64,000 bases of DNA, taken from contig SGYQ01000001.1 in the NCBI GenBank assembly GCA_004214155.1, positions 124,001-188,000 on the forward strand, written 5' to 3'. The position numbers were made by a program, and so were the translations under genes. Positions 54,875 to 64,000 of the stretch are shown here, in pieces; position 1 is the stretch's first letter; every line of letters begins with the position of its first letter. The notes beneath the pieces are model-generated. The model made no database searches, was not told where the DNA came from, and worked only from the letters and a program-made list of their open reading frames with translations. Origin of the DNA: Burkholderiaceae bacterium (GTDB lineage Bacteria; Pseudomonadota; Gammaproteobacteria; Burkholderiales; Burkholderiaceae_A).

Positions 54875-56089
54875 ATGAAGTTAAAAAGATTTACGGGTTA
54901 TGACTTTCCAGATTCTAAAGGACATTTCGGCCCGTATGGGGGCTCGTTTGTCTCTGAAACGTTGTTTGCAGCGTTAGAAAAATTAGATCAAGATTATTCT
55001 GTTGCCATTAACGATAGAAAGTTTTTGGATCAGTTTGAAAAAGAATTAAAAACATTTGTCGGACGTCCATCCCCCATCTTCCATGCACAAAGATGGTCTG
55101 AAAAGATCGGCGGAGGCCAATTATATTTTAAAAGGGAAGATCTCAATCATACTGGAGCTCACAAAATTAATAACACTATCGGCCAGGTTTTGCTTGCGAA
55201 ACGAACCGGAAAAAAAAGAGTTATAGCAGAAACGGGAGCAGGGCAACATGGGGTAGCAACCGCTACTGTGGCAGCTAGATTTGGTATGGAATGTACTGTC
55301 TACATGGGTTCGACTGATGTTGAGAGACAAGCTCAGAATGTATACCGTATGAAGCTTTTGGGGGCGGAAGTTGTGCCCGTTACTGCTGGGTCAAAAACCT
55401 TAAAAGATGCTCTTAATGAGGCTATGCGGGATTGGGTGACAAATGTGGAAAATACTTTTTACATTATAGGTACTGTTGCGGGCCCTCACCCTTACCCTAA
55501 GTTAGTAAGGGATTTTAATTCGGTTGTTGGTAAAGAATGTAAAATCCAAATGAAAGATTTGACCGGAAGAAATCCCGATTACATTGTTGCCTGCGTCGGA
55601 GGAGGTAGTAATGCTTTAGGAATTTTTTACGATTATATACCTTGCGAGGAAGTAGAGTTAATAGGAGTGGAAGCAGCAGGGGAGGGTTTAGGTTCCGGCA
55701 AACATTCTGCTTCGTTATCAGCTGGGAAGCCTGGAATACTGCACGGAACGAGAACTTATTTATTACAAGATTCAAACGGACAAGTTGAAGAAACACATTC
55801 CATTTCTGCAGGTTTAGATTATCCTGGTGTGGGGCCTGAACATGCGCACCTAAAAGATATAAATAGGGTGAAGTATGTAGGAGCTTCAGACAGAGAGGCA
55901 TTGGCCGCGTTTCATGATTGTTGTAGAATCGAAGGGATTATACCGGCTCTTGAGACCAGTCACGCAATAGCGTATGCGACGAAGCTAGCGAAGGGTTTAG
56001 ACAAGGATAAAATCGTACTAGTAAATTTATCTGGACGTGGCGACAAGGATATGCACACGGTTTCTCAATATCTCGCGGTTGATACATAG
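54875..56089 (+). CDS. trpB: Tryptophan synthase beta chain
   Basis: [40 protein letters not shown]. Confidence 0.98.
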   Translation: MKLKRFTGYDFPDSKGHFGPYGGSFVSETLFAALEKLDQDYSVAINDRKFLDQFEKELKTFVGRPSPIFHAQRWSEKIGGGQLYFKREDLNHTGAHKINNTIGQVLLAKRTGKKRVIAETGAGQHGVATATVAARFGMECTVYMGSTDVERQAQNVYRMKLLGAEVVPVTAGSKTLKDALNEAMRDWVTNVENTFYIIGTVAGPHPYPKLVRDFNSVVGKECKIQMKDLTGRNPDYIVACVGGGSNALGIFYDYIPCEEVELIGVEAAGEGLGSGKHSASLSAGKPGILHGTRTYLLQDSNGQVEETHSISAGLDYPGVGPEHAHLKDINRVKYVGASDREALAAFHDCCRIEGIIPALETSHAIAYATKLAKGLDKDKIVLVNLSGRGDKDMHTVSQYLAVDT

Positions 56090-56908
56090 ATGCACCATTC
56101 CCGTCTAGAGAAGTGTTTCGATGAGTTGAAACGTTTAAAAAAAAAGGCTTTAATTCCCTACATTACTGCAGGTGACCCCTTGCCAGACTTGACTGTGAAT
56201 CTAATGCACGCTCTTGTGGAAAGTGGAGCTGATATAATCGAGCTAGGGGTTCCGTTTTCTGACCCCATTGCTGACGGCCCGATAATTCAGAGAGCTAGTG
56301 AAAGAGCTCTTAATCAGGGAGTAAATTTAGAGGCTTGTTTGAATTTTGTCAGTGATTTTCGTGCCACGAACAAAGTAACGCCCATTGTTTTGATGGGTTA
56401 TATGAATCCCATAGAGCAATTTGGTTGGGATCATTTTGCTGATAAGGCCGCTAATGTTGGTGTCGACGGAGTATTAGTAGTTGATTGTCCTCCGGAGGAA
56501 TCAAAAATGTTCTTTAATAAATTAAAAGCTCAGCATATCGATTGTATCCATTTAGTTGCTCCCACTACTTCAGAGGAACGTCTAAAAAAGATTTTAGGAG
56601 AGGCCTCTGGGTATATATATTATGTTTCCTTAAGGGGTGTGACAGGGTCTGATAAGTTAAACCCAGTGGATGTTTCCCGAAAAATTAATTTCGTTAAAAA
56701 GCATACGAAACTACCTGTGGCCGTTGGCTTTGGTATATCATCTAGGAAAAGTGTTTTTGACATGGCTAAAACAGATGCGGATGGTGTTGTGATTGGAAGT
56801 GCGTTAATTAGGGCTATGGAAGAAGCAGGGTCCGAAGGGGGTTCTCCAATAGAAACGGTTAAAAGTCGATTAGATGACTTGAGCAAGGGATTGTCAAAGA
56901 AAAGGTAA
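56090..56908 (+). CDS. trpA: Tryptophan synthase alpha chain
   Basis: [34 protein letters not shown]. Confidence 0.98.
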   Translation: MHHSRLEKCFDELKRLKKKALIPYITAGDPLPDLTVNLMHALVESGADIIELGVPFSDPIADGPIIQRASERALNQGVNLEACLNFVSDFRATNKVTPIVLMGYMNPIEQFGWDHFADKAANVGVDGVLVVDCPPEESKMFFNKLKAQHIDCIHLVAPTTSEERLKKILGEASGYIYYVSLRGVTGSDKLNPVDVSRKINFVKKHTKLPVAVGFGISSRKSVFDMAKTDADGVVIGSALIRAMEEAGSEGGSPIETVKSRLDDLSKGLSKKR

Positions 56909-56910
56909 TA

Positions 56911-57771
56911 TTGGTGAGTTGGTTAGAGAATATAATTCCTCCAAGAATTAAAAAAGGTAACAGCCAAAAGAAAACCATACCAGACGGGGTTTGGGTCAAA
57001 TGTCCTGACTGTGATTCGGTTTTATATAGGGAGGATTTAGATGCAAACATGCAAGTATGTCCAAAATGTCAACACCACCTTCGTATAAGTGCTCGGAAGA
57101 GAGCTGAGCATCTCCTAGATGATCACAATTTTAAAGAGTTAGCGAAGGATGTAAAACCCAAGGATTTTTTAAAATTCAAGGATATAAAGAGTTACCCGCA
57201 GAGAATTAATGAAGCCTCAATTTCCACTGGGGAGTCGGATGCTCTTGTTCTTGTTGTCGGCAGTATAATGAAGATTAAATCAGTTGTGGCATTATTCGAG
57301 TTCGACTTCATGGGAGGCTCGATGGGCTCGGTTGTGGGTGAGAAGTTTGTGCGTGGAATTGAGCATGCAACGGAAAATAATATCCCGTTTGTTTCCGTCG
57401 CTGCGAGTGGTGGTGCTCGTATGCAAGAAGGTTTAATGTCATTAATGCAGATGGCAAAAACTACGGCCGCTTTGAAGAAACTGGACGAAAAAAAAATTCC
57501 GTATATCTCAATACTCACTGACCCAACTATGGGAGGGGTTTCTGCTAGCTTTGCTTTCGTGGCTGATGTCGTAATCGCGGAACCAAATGCCTTAATTGGT
57601 TTTGCTGGACCAAGAGTTATCGAGCAAACTGTAAGAGAAAAATTGCCTAAGGGTTTTCAAAGGTCGGAATTTTTACTTAAAAAAGGTTCAATTGATCTGA
57701 TCATTGATCGCAGGGATCTAAGAAAAAAAGTTGGAAGTTTGTTGTCTTTACTAAAAGACTCTAAGATGTAA
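56911..57771 (+). CDS. accD: Acetyl-CoA carboxylase carboxyltransferase subunit beta
   Basis: Zinc finger [27 protein letters not shown]; carboxyltransferase domain. Confidence 0.97.
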   Translation: MVSWLENIIPPRIKKGNSQKKTIPDGVWVKCPDCDSVLYREDLDANMQVCPKCQHHLRISARKRAEHLLDDHNFKELAKDVKPKDFLKFKDIKSYPQRINEASISTGESDALVLVVGSIMKIKSVVALFEFDFMGGSMGSVVGEKFVRGIEHATENNIPFVSVAASGGARMQEGLMSLMQMAKTTAALKKLDEKKIPYISILTDPTMGGVSASFAFVADVVIAEPNALIGFAGPRVIEQTVREKLPKGFQRSEFLLKKGSIDLIIDRRDLRKKVGSLLSLLKDSKM

Positions 57772-57781
57772 AAAGTTTTTT

Positions 57782-59119
57782 ATGATTGATAATCCCAGTG
57801 AGTTAGATAAGTGGTTAATAAAGCTACTGGATGCGCACCCCAAACAAATCGCATTAGGACTTCGGAGAGCTGGTTCCGTTGCGGAAAGGATGTGCCTTAA
57901 AATCGTAGATAAAAAAATTAGGTTGAATTCGAAGGTTATTATAGTAGGTGGTACAAATGGAAAAGGGTCAGTATGTGCGTTTTTAGAAAATATTCTTTTG
58001 TCGGAAGGTTACACAACGACGCTTTATACATCACCTCATATTTTAACTTTTAAAGAAAGACTAAGGAGTAATGGAGAATTATTAGACGACTCAGTTTGGA
58101 TCGAGGCATTTGGTGCAGTAGAGGATGCCAAAATTGTAGTCCCAGAGAAGAAATTAACCTTTTTTGAGTTCTCCACGCTAGCAGCAATACTAATATCAAG
58201 TAAGTTAAACCCTGATGTGGCAATTTTTGAAATAGGGTTAGGGGGTCGACTTGATGCAGTAAACTTACTCGACAGTGATTGTACTGTATTAACATCAATT
58301 GATTTAGACCATGAAAACTTTTTGGGAAACACGAGAGAAAAAATTGCCTGGGAAAAAGTTCATATCGCAAGACCAGGAAAGCCCATCGTTATTGCTGAAG
58401 AGAATCCTCCGGAAATTTTATACTCATTCTGTGAAAAAATTGGAGCAAAACAGATACGAGTTAATAAAGACTATCATTATAAACAGGTAGGTAATCAATG
58501 GAGTTGGTATGGTCTAGAGACAACACGACATGCCCTCTCAATCCCATCACTCCGGGGCAAGCATCAATTACGTAATGCATCTGCAGCACTTGCCTGTGTG
58601 GAATCGTTATCGGAGGAATTCCCGATTAGTCAGGGTTCTATAAGAAAAGCATTAGTCTCTGTAAACTTACCTGGTCGTTTGCAAGTCCTCGCAGGTCAGC
58701 CAACAATAGTTCTTGATGTAGCTCACAATGCTTCTGCAGGTCGCGTATTGGCATCAGGTCTGGGAGAAATTGGTTTTTACCCTATGACTGTAGGGGTGGT
58801 AGGGCTTTTGGATGATAAGGATAGCTTGGCTATTTTCGAGGCACTAAAGTCAAAAATCGATAAGTGGTTTTTAGTTAGCTTAGACCCGCAAAGGTCTATG
58901 AATAGAGGGAGGCGCGCTGATTCTTTGAAAAAAACTTTAATTGAGTTAATTCCAGAAGCTGACGTACACTGTTTTGATGGGCCTGAAGAGGGATTTACAG
59001 AAGCCTGCAGAATTTGTAATAAAGAGGATAGGATAGTAGTTTGTGGCTCTTTTGTTACGGTCTCAGCAGTATGGCCTTTAGCGGAAAAATTTCTTAAAGG
59101 AACAGAGAAAGGTGAATAA
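57782..59119 (+). CDS. folC: Bifunctional folylpolyglutamate/dihydrofolate synthase
   Basis: VGGTNGKGSVCAFLENIL, YTSPHILTFKERLR, LDVAHNASA. Confidence 0.96.
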   Translation: MIDNPSELDKWLIKLLDAHPKQIALGLRRAGSVAERMCLKIVDKKIRLNSKVIIVGGTNGKGSVCAFLENILLSEGYTTTLYTSPHILTFKERLRSNGELLDDSVWIEAFGAVEDAKIVVPEKKLTFFEFSTLAAILISSKLNPDVAIFEIGLGGRLDAVNLLDSDCTVLTSIDLDHENFLGNTREKIAWEKVHIARPGKPIVIAEENPPEILYSFCEKIGAKQIRVNKDYHYKQVGNQWSWYGLETTRHALSIPSLRGKHQLRNASAALACVESLSEEFPISQGSIRKALVSVNLPGRLQVLAGQPTIVLDVAHNASAGRVLASGLGEIGFYPMTVGVVGLLDDKDSLAIFEALKSKIDKWFLVSLDPQRSMNRGRRADSLKKTLIELIPEADVHCFDGPEEGFTEACRICNKEDRIVVCGSFVTVSAVWPLAEKFLKGTEKGE

Positions 59120-59166
59120 AAACTTGTTTTTCATTCACTCATTGAATATCTTGAGGTCTTGGCAAG

Positions 59167-59670
59167 GTGAGAAGTAAAGAAAATATATCTGATCCATTTT
59201 TGTCTGCTAAAAAAAAGGCTAGGCATAGATTGATCGGAGTCTGTTTGTTTTCTCTATTTTTATATTTTTTGGGTGACGTTTTCTTTAACTTACCTCCTAA
59301 ATATTTACCAACTGATTTCGTAGTTGAAACCTTAGAAGAGAGCCGCTCAAGTAGAGAGCTCGCTTCGGAATACAACCGACTAAACAGAAAGCTGGGGAAA
59401 GTAATAGGGGATGAAGATATTGAGATGTTAAAAAATCTCAAAAGAAAAAATTGGTTTGTCGAAGCTGGTATGTTTGATAATAGAGAAAAAGCAAAATTAC
59501 TAAATGAAAGATTGATACTCGAAGGGTATTCGCCTAATCTCAAAGAGAGAAAAGTCGGGGACGGGTATATTTTTCTTGTTATCCTAGGCCCCTTCAATCT
59601 AGTAAAGGCAGAGGAAATAGTGAATAAAATGATTAGTAAAGGTCTGAGGGCAGACCTTAACAGGTTTTAA
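59167..59670 (+). CDS. SPOR-domain (DedD-like) membrane protein
   Basis: Single TM then C-terminal WFVEAGMFDNREKAKLLNERLILEGYSPNL...GPFNLVKAEEIVNKM; between folC and cvpA. Confidence 0.82.
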   Translation: MRSKENISDPFLSAKKKARHRLIGVCLFSLFLYFLGDVFFNLPPKYLPTDFVVETLEESRSSRELASEYNRLNRKLGKVIGDEDIEMLKNLKRKNWFVEAGMFDNREKAKLLNERLILEGYSPNLKERKVGDGYIFLVILGPFNLVKAEEIVNKMISKGLRADLNRF

Positions 59671-59677
59671 GATCAAA

Positions 59678-60196
59678 TTGATTGAAGAATTTACCTGGGT
59701 TGATATTGTCGTTTTTGTAATACTCTCTTCATCATTTTTACTTTCTATACTGAGGGGACTGGTTTACGAGCTGTCGTCAATAATAGTTTGGGGCCTTAGT
59801 ATATTTTGTGCTTATAATTTTGGTTTCTACTTTTCTGCTATATTTCCAGAACATTTGTCACCAGAGTTGCGAACTATCTTCGGTTCTTTGTTAGTTTTAT
59901 TTATTGCAATTTTATTGTCAAAAATGATTGTATTATCATTAAAGGAAATAATAGAAAAATCAGGTGGTGGAAGTTTAGATAAAATATTTGGCGCATTCTT
60001 CGGAATATTACGCGGAGGATTGATAGTGGTGGCGTTATCATTATTGGGAACCATGACTGCATTAACGGAAGAAGAGGCGTGGGTGAACGCAAAAACTCGG
60101 GCGTATTTGGAATTCTCTGTGATTCAAACAATCCCTTATCTTCCAGAAACTGTGGTGGATAAAATTAAAATTGATTTTGAGGGGGAACTTAATTAA
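59678..60196 (+). CDS. cvpA: CvpA family membrane protein
   Basis: TWVDIVVFVILSSSFLLSILRGLVYELSSI...; immediately upstream of purF. Confidence 0.9.
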   Translation: MIEEFTWVDIVVFVILSSSFLLSILRGLVYELSSIIVWGLSIFCAYNFGFYFSAIFPEHLSPELRTIFGSLLVLFIAILLSKMIVLSLKEIIEKSGGGSLDKIFGAFFGILRGGLIVVALSLLGTMTALTEEEAWVNAKTRAYLEFSVIQTIPYLPETVVDKIKIDFEGELN

Positions 60197-61611
60197 TGTG
60201 TGCCGTTTTTGGAATTGTTGGAAGAGAACCTGTTAACCAGGAGATCTATGACGCTCTTTTGCTCATGCAACACAGGGGTCAGGATGCTACTGGTATTGTT
60301 ACGGCTCATGGAAAGAAAATTAATATGGTAAGAGGTAATGGGTTAGTAAGGGATATTTTCAGAACAAGAGACATGCGTAATTTAGTTGGAGAAATGGGCA
60401 TCGGTCACTGTCGGTACCCAACTGCCGGAAATGCTGGAAGCTATGAAGAAGCGCAACCATTTTATGTTAATGCACCATACGGGATTGTGTTAGGACACAA
60501 TGGGAATTTGACGAACGCGAACTCGTTACAAAAGACGATGTATGAGTCCGATCTAAGGCATATTAATACCGATTCTGATTCTGAGATTCTGCTGAATGTA
60601 TTTGCTCACGAATTACAAAAAAATTCGACAGGGTTAAATGTTAGCGCTGATCAGATTTTCAAGGCAATTAACGGGTTACATGGGAGGGTTCGAGGTGCAT
60701 TTGCTTGTGTAGCAATGATTCCTGGGTTTGGTGTAATTGGCTTTAGAGATCCTTGGGGAATCAGACCACTTGTGATTGGTAAAAGGCAAAACAAACAGAG
60801 TTATGATTGGGCTATAGCTTCGGAATCTGTTGCGTTGCAAGGATTGGGTTTCGAGATTGAACGTGATGTAGGACCTGGTGAATGTGTTATTGTTAGTCTT
60901 GACGGTGAATTACTATCTCAAATATGTTCTTCAAAGCAGTCACTAAATCCATGTATTTTCGAATACGTTTACTTTGCTCGTCCAGATTCTGTTATCGACG
61001 GTATATCTGTGTATGATGCCAGGTTAAAGATGGGGAAACGTCTTGGGGAGAAGGTGAAAAGATTGCTCGGAAATGGAGATATCGATGTTGTAATTCCGGT
61101 CCCAGATTCAAGTAGACCAGCGGCTCTGGAGTTGTCTATGACATTAAATATTCCCTACAGAGAAGGGTTTATAAAGAATAGATACATCGGCAGAACGTTT
61201 ATAATGCCGGGTCAAGAGATTCGAGCGAAATCAGTCAAGCAAAAACTAAGCGCTGTAACTACAGAATTCAAGAACAAAAGCGTTCTTATAGTTGATGATT
61301 CGATTGTTAGAGGAACAACTAGTAAGCAAATAGTTCAAATGGCTCGTGAGGCAGGTGCGAAAAAAGTTACCTTCGCCTCTGCATCTCCACCCATAAGATT
61401 TTCTAATGTATACGGAATTGACATGCCAACTCGCAGCGAATTAATAGCCTATGATAGAAGTGAGGAAGAAATTAGATCAGAACTTGGGGTGGATAATTTG
61501 GTATTTCAAGAACTTGATCATATGCTTAGAGATGTACTATCTTTTAATAATACGTTAGACGGACTAGAGGCTTCCTGTTTTAATGGAAATTATATTACTG
61601 GTAGGAAGTAA
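60196..61611 (+). CDS. purF: Amidophosphoribosyltransferase
   Basis: MCAVFGIVG (Cys2 nucleophile), PRTase motif VLIVDDSIVRGTTSKQIVQMAREAGAKKV. Confidence 0.98.
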   Translation: MCAVFGIVGREPVNQEIYDALLLMQHRGQDATGIVTAHGKKINMVRGNGLVRDIFRTRDMRNLVGEMGIGHCRYPTAGNAGSYEEAQPFYVNAPYGIVLGHNGNLTNANSLQKTMYESDLRHINTDSDSEILLNVFAHELQKNSTGLNVSADQIFKAINGLHGRVRGAFACVAMIPGFGVIGFRDPWGIRPLVIGKRQNKQSYDWAIASESVALQGLGFEIERDVGPGECVIVSLDGELLSQICSSKQSLNPCIFEYVYFARPDSVIDGISVYDARLKMGKRLGEKVKRLLGNGDIDVVIPVPDSSRPAALELSMTLNIPYREGFIKNRYIGRTFIMPGQEIRAKSVKQKLSAVTTEFKNKSVLIVDDSIVRGTTSKQIVQMAREAGAKKVTFASASPPIRFSNVYGIDMPTRSELIAYDRSEEEIRSELGVDNLVFQELDHMLRDVLSFNNTLDGLEASCFNGNYITGRK

Positions 61612-61631
61612 TAAAAGTCAACAGCTTCCAG

Positions 61632-64000
61632 TTAGTGAAAATCTCTAGTCTTCCAGCTTGAAGTTTTAAAAAATTTTGTCAGTAACCCTGTCTGATTTTG
61701 TATCGATGAAACTATAAAGTTTCCGTAACAGTTATAAAAATAGTTTGATTCGAATGTTCCATTCTTTTCCCAGTAGCCTTCAACACTAATAAATATGGAT
61801 TGTAGAATGGTTTCTTTGTTTTCCTCAAAAAGATTGTTGGAGACGATTAAATTCAAACTTCCTGTTTCGTCTTCTATAGTTATAAATACTGTACCTTTGG
61901 CAGTTGTTGGACGTTGGCGATTTGTGATTAGTCCCCTTGTTTTTAATAGCTCATTAGAAGAAGTTTTTTTTATTTCTATAATAGATTTTCCCGGGATTAA
62001 ATTTCTTAGAAAAGAAACAGGGTGAGATTCCAAGGAAAATCCTAATCCGTTATAGTCAAGGACCATTTTACATAGGTTATTTGGAAGTCCTAGTTGATCT
62101 TCCTTAAGAGACTTTTCTACAATCTTACTTGTTACTAGTATCCCATTAAATTTGGTATTCCCAATCGCAGACCAAGTGGCATGAAAACGATTTTTATCAA
62201 AATCTCTTAATGCTCCAATGCTTCCTAGTATCTCTACTTCCTTTTTTTCTAACCCCACTCTCCTACATAAATCAGCAATTGAGGAATATGCATGCAATCC
62301 CCTCATCAGTTCTATTTTTCTTAATTTCTTTTGAGAAATCTTTTTTATTTGGTTAAGTCCTAGGCGCACTGGAAATAATTCCGAATCGTTTTTACCCCTT
62401 ATCGATTTATATTCTAAAGCCGTTTCAAATGTACTTATCTGAACATCAATTGGTAGTACGATAACGCTGTGATCTTTTGCATCTCGTATTAGCTGGTCTG
62501 GATGATAGAATCCAAGTGGTTGAGCATTTAATAGAGAAGCTAGAAAAACATCAGGGTGATGGTTTTTGATCCATGCACTAAAATAAACTAATAAAGCAAA
62601 GCTTGCTGCATGGGATTCTGGAAAACCATATTCTCCAAATCCATGTATTTGAGAAAAAACTTTTTCTGCAAAGTCATTTGAGTAACCTTTACTTTTCATG
62701 CCATTTAAAATTTTTTGGCGAAAAATATCTATTCCTTTTTTGCTTTTCCATGTTGACAGTGAGCGCCTAAGTTGGTCAGCTTCTCCTGGACTAAAGTTAG
62801 CGGCCTCAATAGCTAACTCCATAACCTGCTCTTGAAATATTGGAACTCCTAGTGTCCTATGTAAGATCTTTTTTATAGCTTCGCTTGGGTATTTGTAAGG
62901 TAATTTATCCCTTCGTCGTTTTAAATAAGGGTGTATCATTCCCCCTTTTATTGGACCAGGGCGTACTATAGCTACTTCTATTACAAGATCATAAAAACAG
63001 GATGGCTTAAGCTTTATTAGCATTGCCATCTGCGCTCTTGACTCAATCTGAAATACTCCAACCGTATCTGCCTTCGAAATCATTTTATAAGTACTAGAAT
63101 CATCTTTAGGAATATTCTGAAGTGAGTACGATATATTCTTTTGCTCGTTTTTTAAAAATTTATTCTTTTCCTTTAGCAAGGAAAGAGAGTTTTGTATAGC
63201 TGAAAGCATACCGAGCCCTAAGATATCAATTTTTAGTATATTTAATTCCTCAATATCATACTTATTCCATTGTATGACTGTTCTATTTTCCATTTTTGCA
63301 TTTTCAATCGGAACCGTATTGTACAAGGGAGAGCTACTAATAATGAATCCTCCTACATGTTGTGATAGATGCCTAGGAAAATTTAAGATTTGATTGCTTA
63401 TTTTTATCCACCAATACACTTTTACAAAAATTTCATATTCACTAAATCCTTGGAAAAATTTTGAAATCTGTGAGAAATTTTCTTGTATAAAAAGTTTTAT
63501 ATTTTTTGGATTTATAATTTCTTCGTTCTCCCAATAAAAACTTATAGATAACTTTTCGATTAAGTCGGGAGGTATTGCTAGGGACTTTCCAACGTCTCTT
63601 ATAGCTGATTTTTTTTTATAGGTTATAGTGGCTGCTGTAAGAGCAGCTCTTTTTGTACCATATCGGTTATAGATATATTGGATTATTTCTTCTCTTCTTT
63701 TGTGTTCAAAGTCGATATCAATATCAGGGGGTTCATTCCTTTCTTTTGAAAGAAAACGTGCGAAAAGCATATTTGACCTAATCGGATCTACTTCTGTTAT
63801 TCCCAGGTAATAACAAACAGCTGAATTCGCAGCAGAACCTCTCCCTTGACATAGAATATTTCTGGATTTTGCAAAAGCAACAATGTCATATACAGTTAAG
63901 AAATAGCATTCGTATTTCATTTGCGAGATAATTTTCAATTCATTTAATATTTGTTTAAATATTCGAATTGGCACCTTTTCTTGACTTTTTGTTACCCCCC
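61632..64000 (-). CDS. dnaE2: Error-prone DNA polymerase DnaE2 (ImuC), 5' part beyond window
   Basis: CQGRGSAANSAVCYYLGITEVDP, FEHKRREEIIQYIYNRYG, VAIVRPGPIKGGMIHPYLKRR, C-terminus ...TRDFH; frame open to the window edge. Confidence 0.93.
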   Translation of the reverse strand, partial: GVTKSQEKVPIRIFKQILNELKIISQMKYECYFLTVYDIVAFAKSRNILCQGRGSAANSAVCYYLGITEVDPIRSNMLFARFLSKERNEPPDIDIDFEHKRREEIIQYIYNRYGTKRAALTAATITYKKKSAIRDVGKSLAIPPDLIEKLSISFYWENEEIINPKNIKLFIQENFSQISKFFQGFSEYEIFVKVYWWIKISNQILNFPRHLSQHVGGFIISSSPLYNTVPIENAKMENRTVIQWNKYDIEELNILKIDILGLGMLSAIQNSLSLLKEKNKFLKNEQKNISYSLQNIPKDDSSTYKMISKADTVGVFQIESRAQMAMLIKLKPSCFYDLVIEVAIVRPGPIKGGMIHPYLKRRRDKLPYKYPSEAIKKILHRTLGVPIFQEQVMELAIEAANFSPGEADQLRRSLSTWKSKKGIDIFRQKILNGMKSKGYSNDFAEKVFSQIHGFGEYGFPESHAASFALLVYFSAWIKNHHPDVFLASLLNAQPLGFYHPDQLIRDAKDHSVIVLPIDVQISTFETALEYKSIRGKNDSELFPVRLGLNQIKKISQKKLRKIELMRGLHAYSSIADLCRRVGLEKKEVEILGSIGALRDFDKNRFHATWSAIGNTKFNGILVTSKIVEKSLKEDQLGLPNNLCKMVLDYNGLGFSLESHPVSFLRNLIPGKSIIEIKKTSSNELLKTRGLITNRQRPTTAKGTVFITIEDETGSLNLIVSNNLFEENKETILQSIFISVEGYWEKNGTFESNYFYNCYGNFIVSSIQNQTGLLTKFFKTSSWKTRDFH

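Overview
The window is about 64 kb of AT-rich, gene-dense, almost entirely housekeeping chromosome. Gene order points to a streamlined betaproteobacterium (Burkholderiales-like): bamB-der-hfq-hflX-hflK-hflC-hisZ-purA-tRNA-Leu-rnr-rlmB, rpsP-rimM-trmD-rplS, rho/rpmE2/trxA, ffs-dnaX-ybaB-recR, carAB-greA-rlmE-ftsH-folP-glmM-pstSCAB, a tRNA Pro/Arg/His cluster, rpiA-phoU, macAB, gltX-aroC, and leuCDB-asd-truA-trpFBA-accD-folC-SPOR-cvpA-purF, ending in a partial dnaE2. I saw no CRISPR array, transposase, prophage or defence island. The most interesting signals are decoding and gene-architecture anomalies. (1) hisZ and purA are one uninterrupted 780-codon ORF with no start codon for PurA. (2) dnaX carries an A11 tract exactly at the end of its domain III-like region, and both shifted frames stop within a few codons, as expected for slippage producing a gamma-like subunit. 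(3) rpiA has its ATG and its catalytic body in different frames, joined by another A11 tract. (4) pstC and dnaX appear to lack an ordinary start codon where homology and Shine-Dalgarno sequences place the start (ATA and ATT candidates). There is also a Pho-box-like element plus an attenuator-like hairpin in the pst locus, a divergent small secreted Cys protein, and loss of fimV between asd and truA. All functional assignments come from reading protein motifs by eye; no database search was run.
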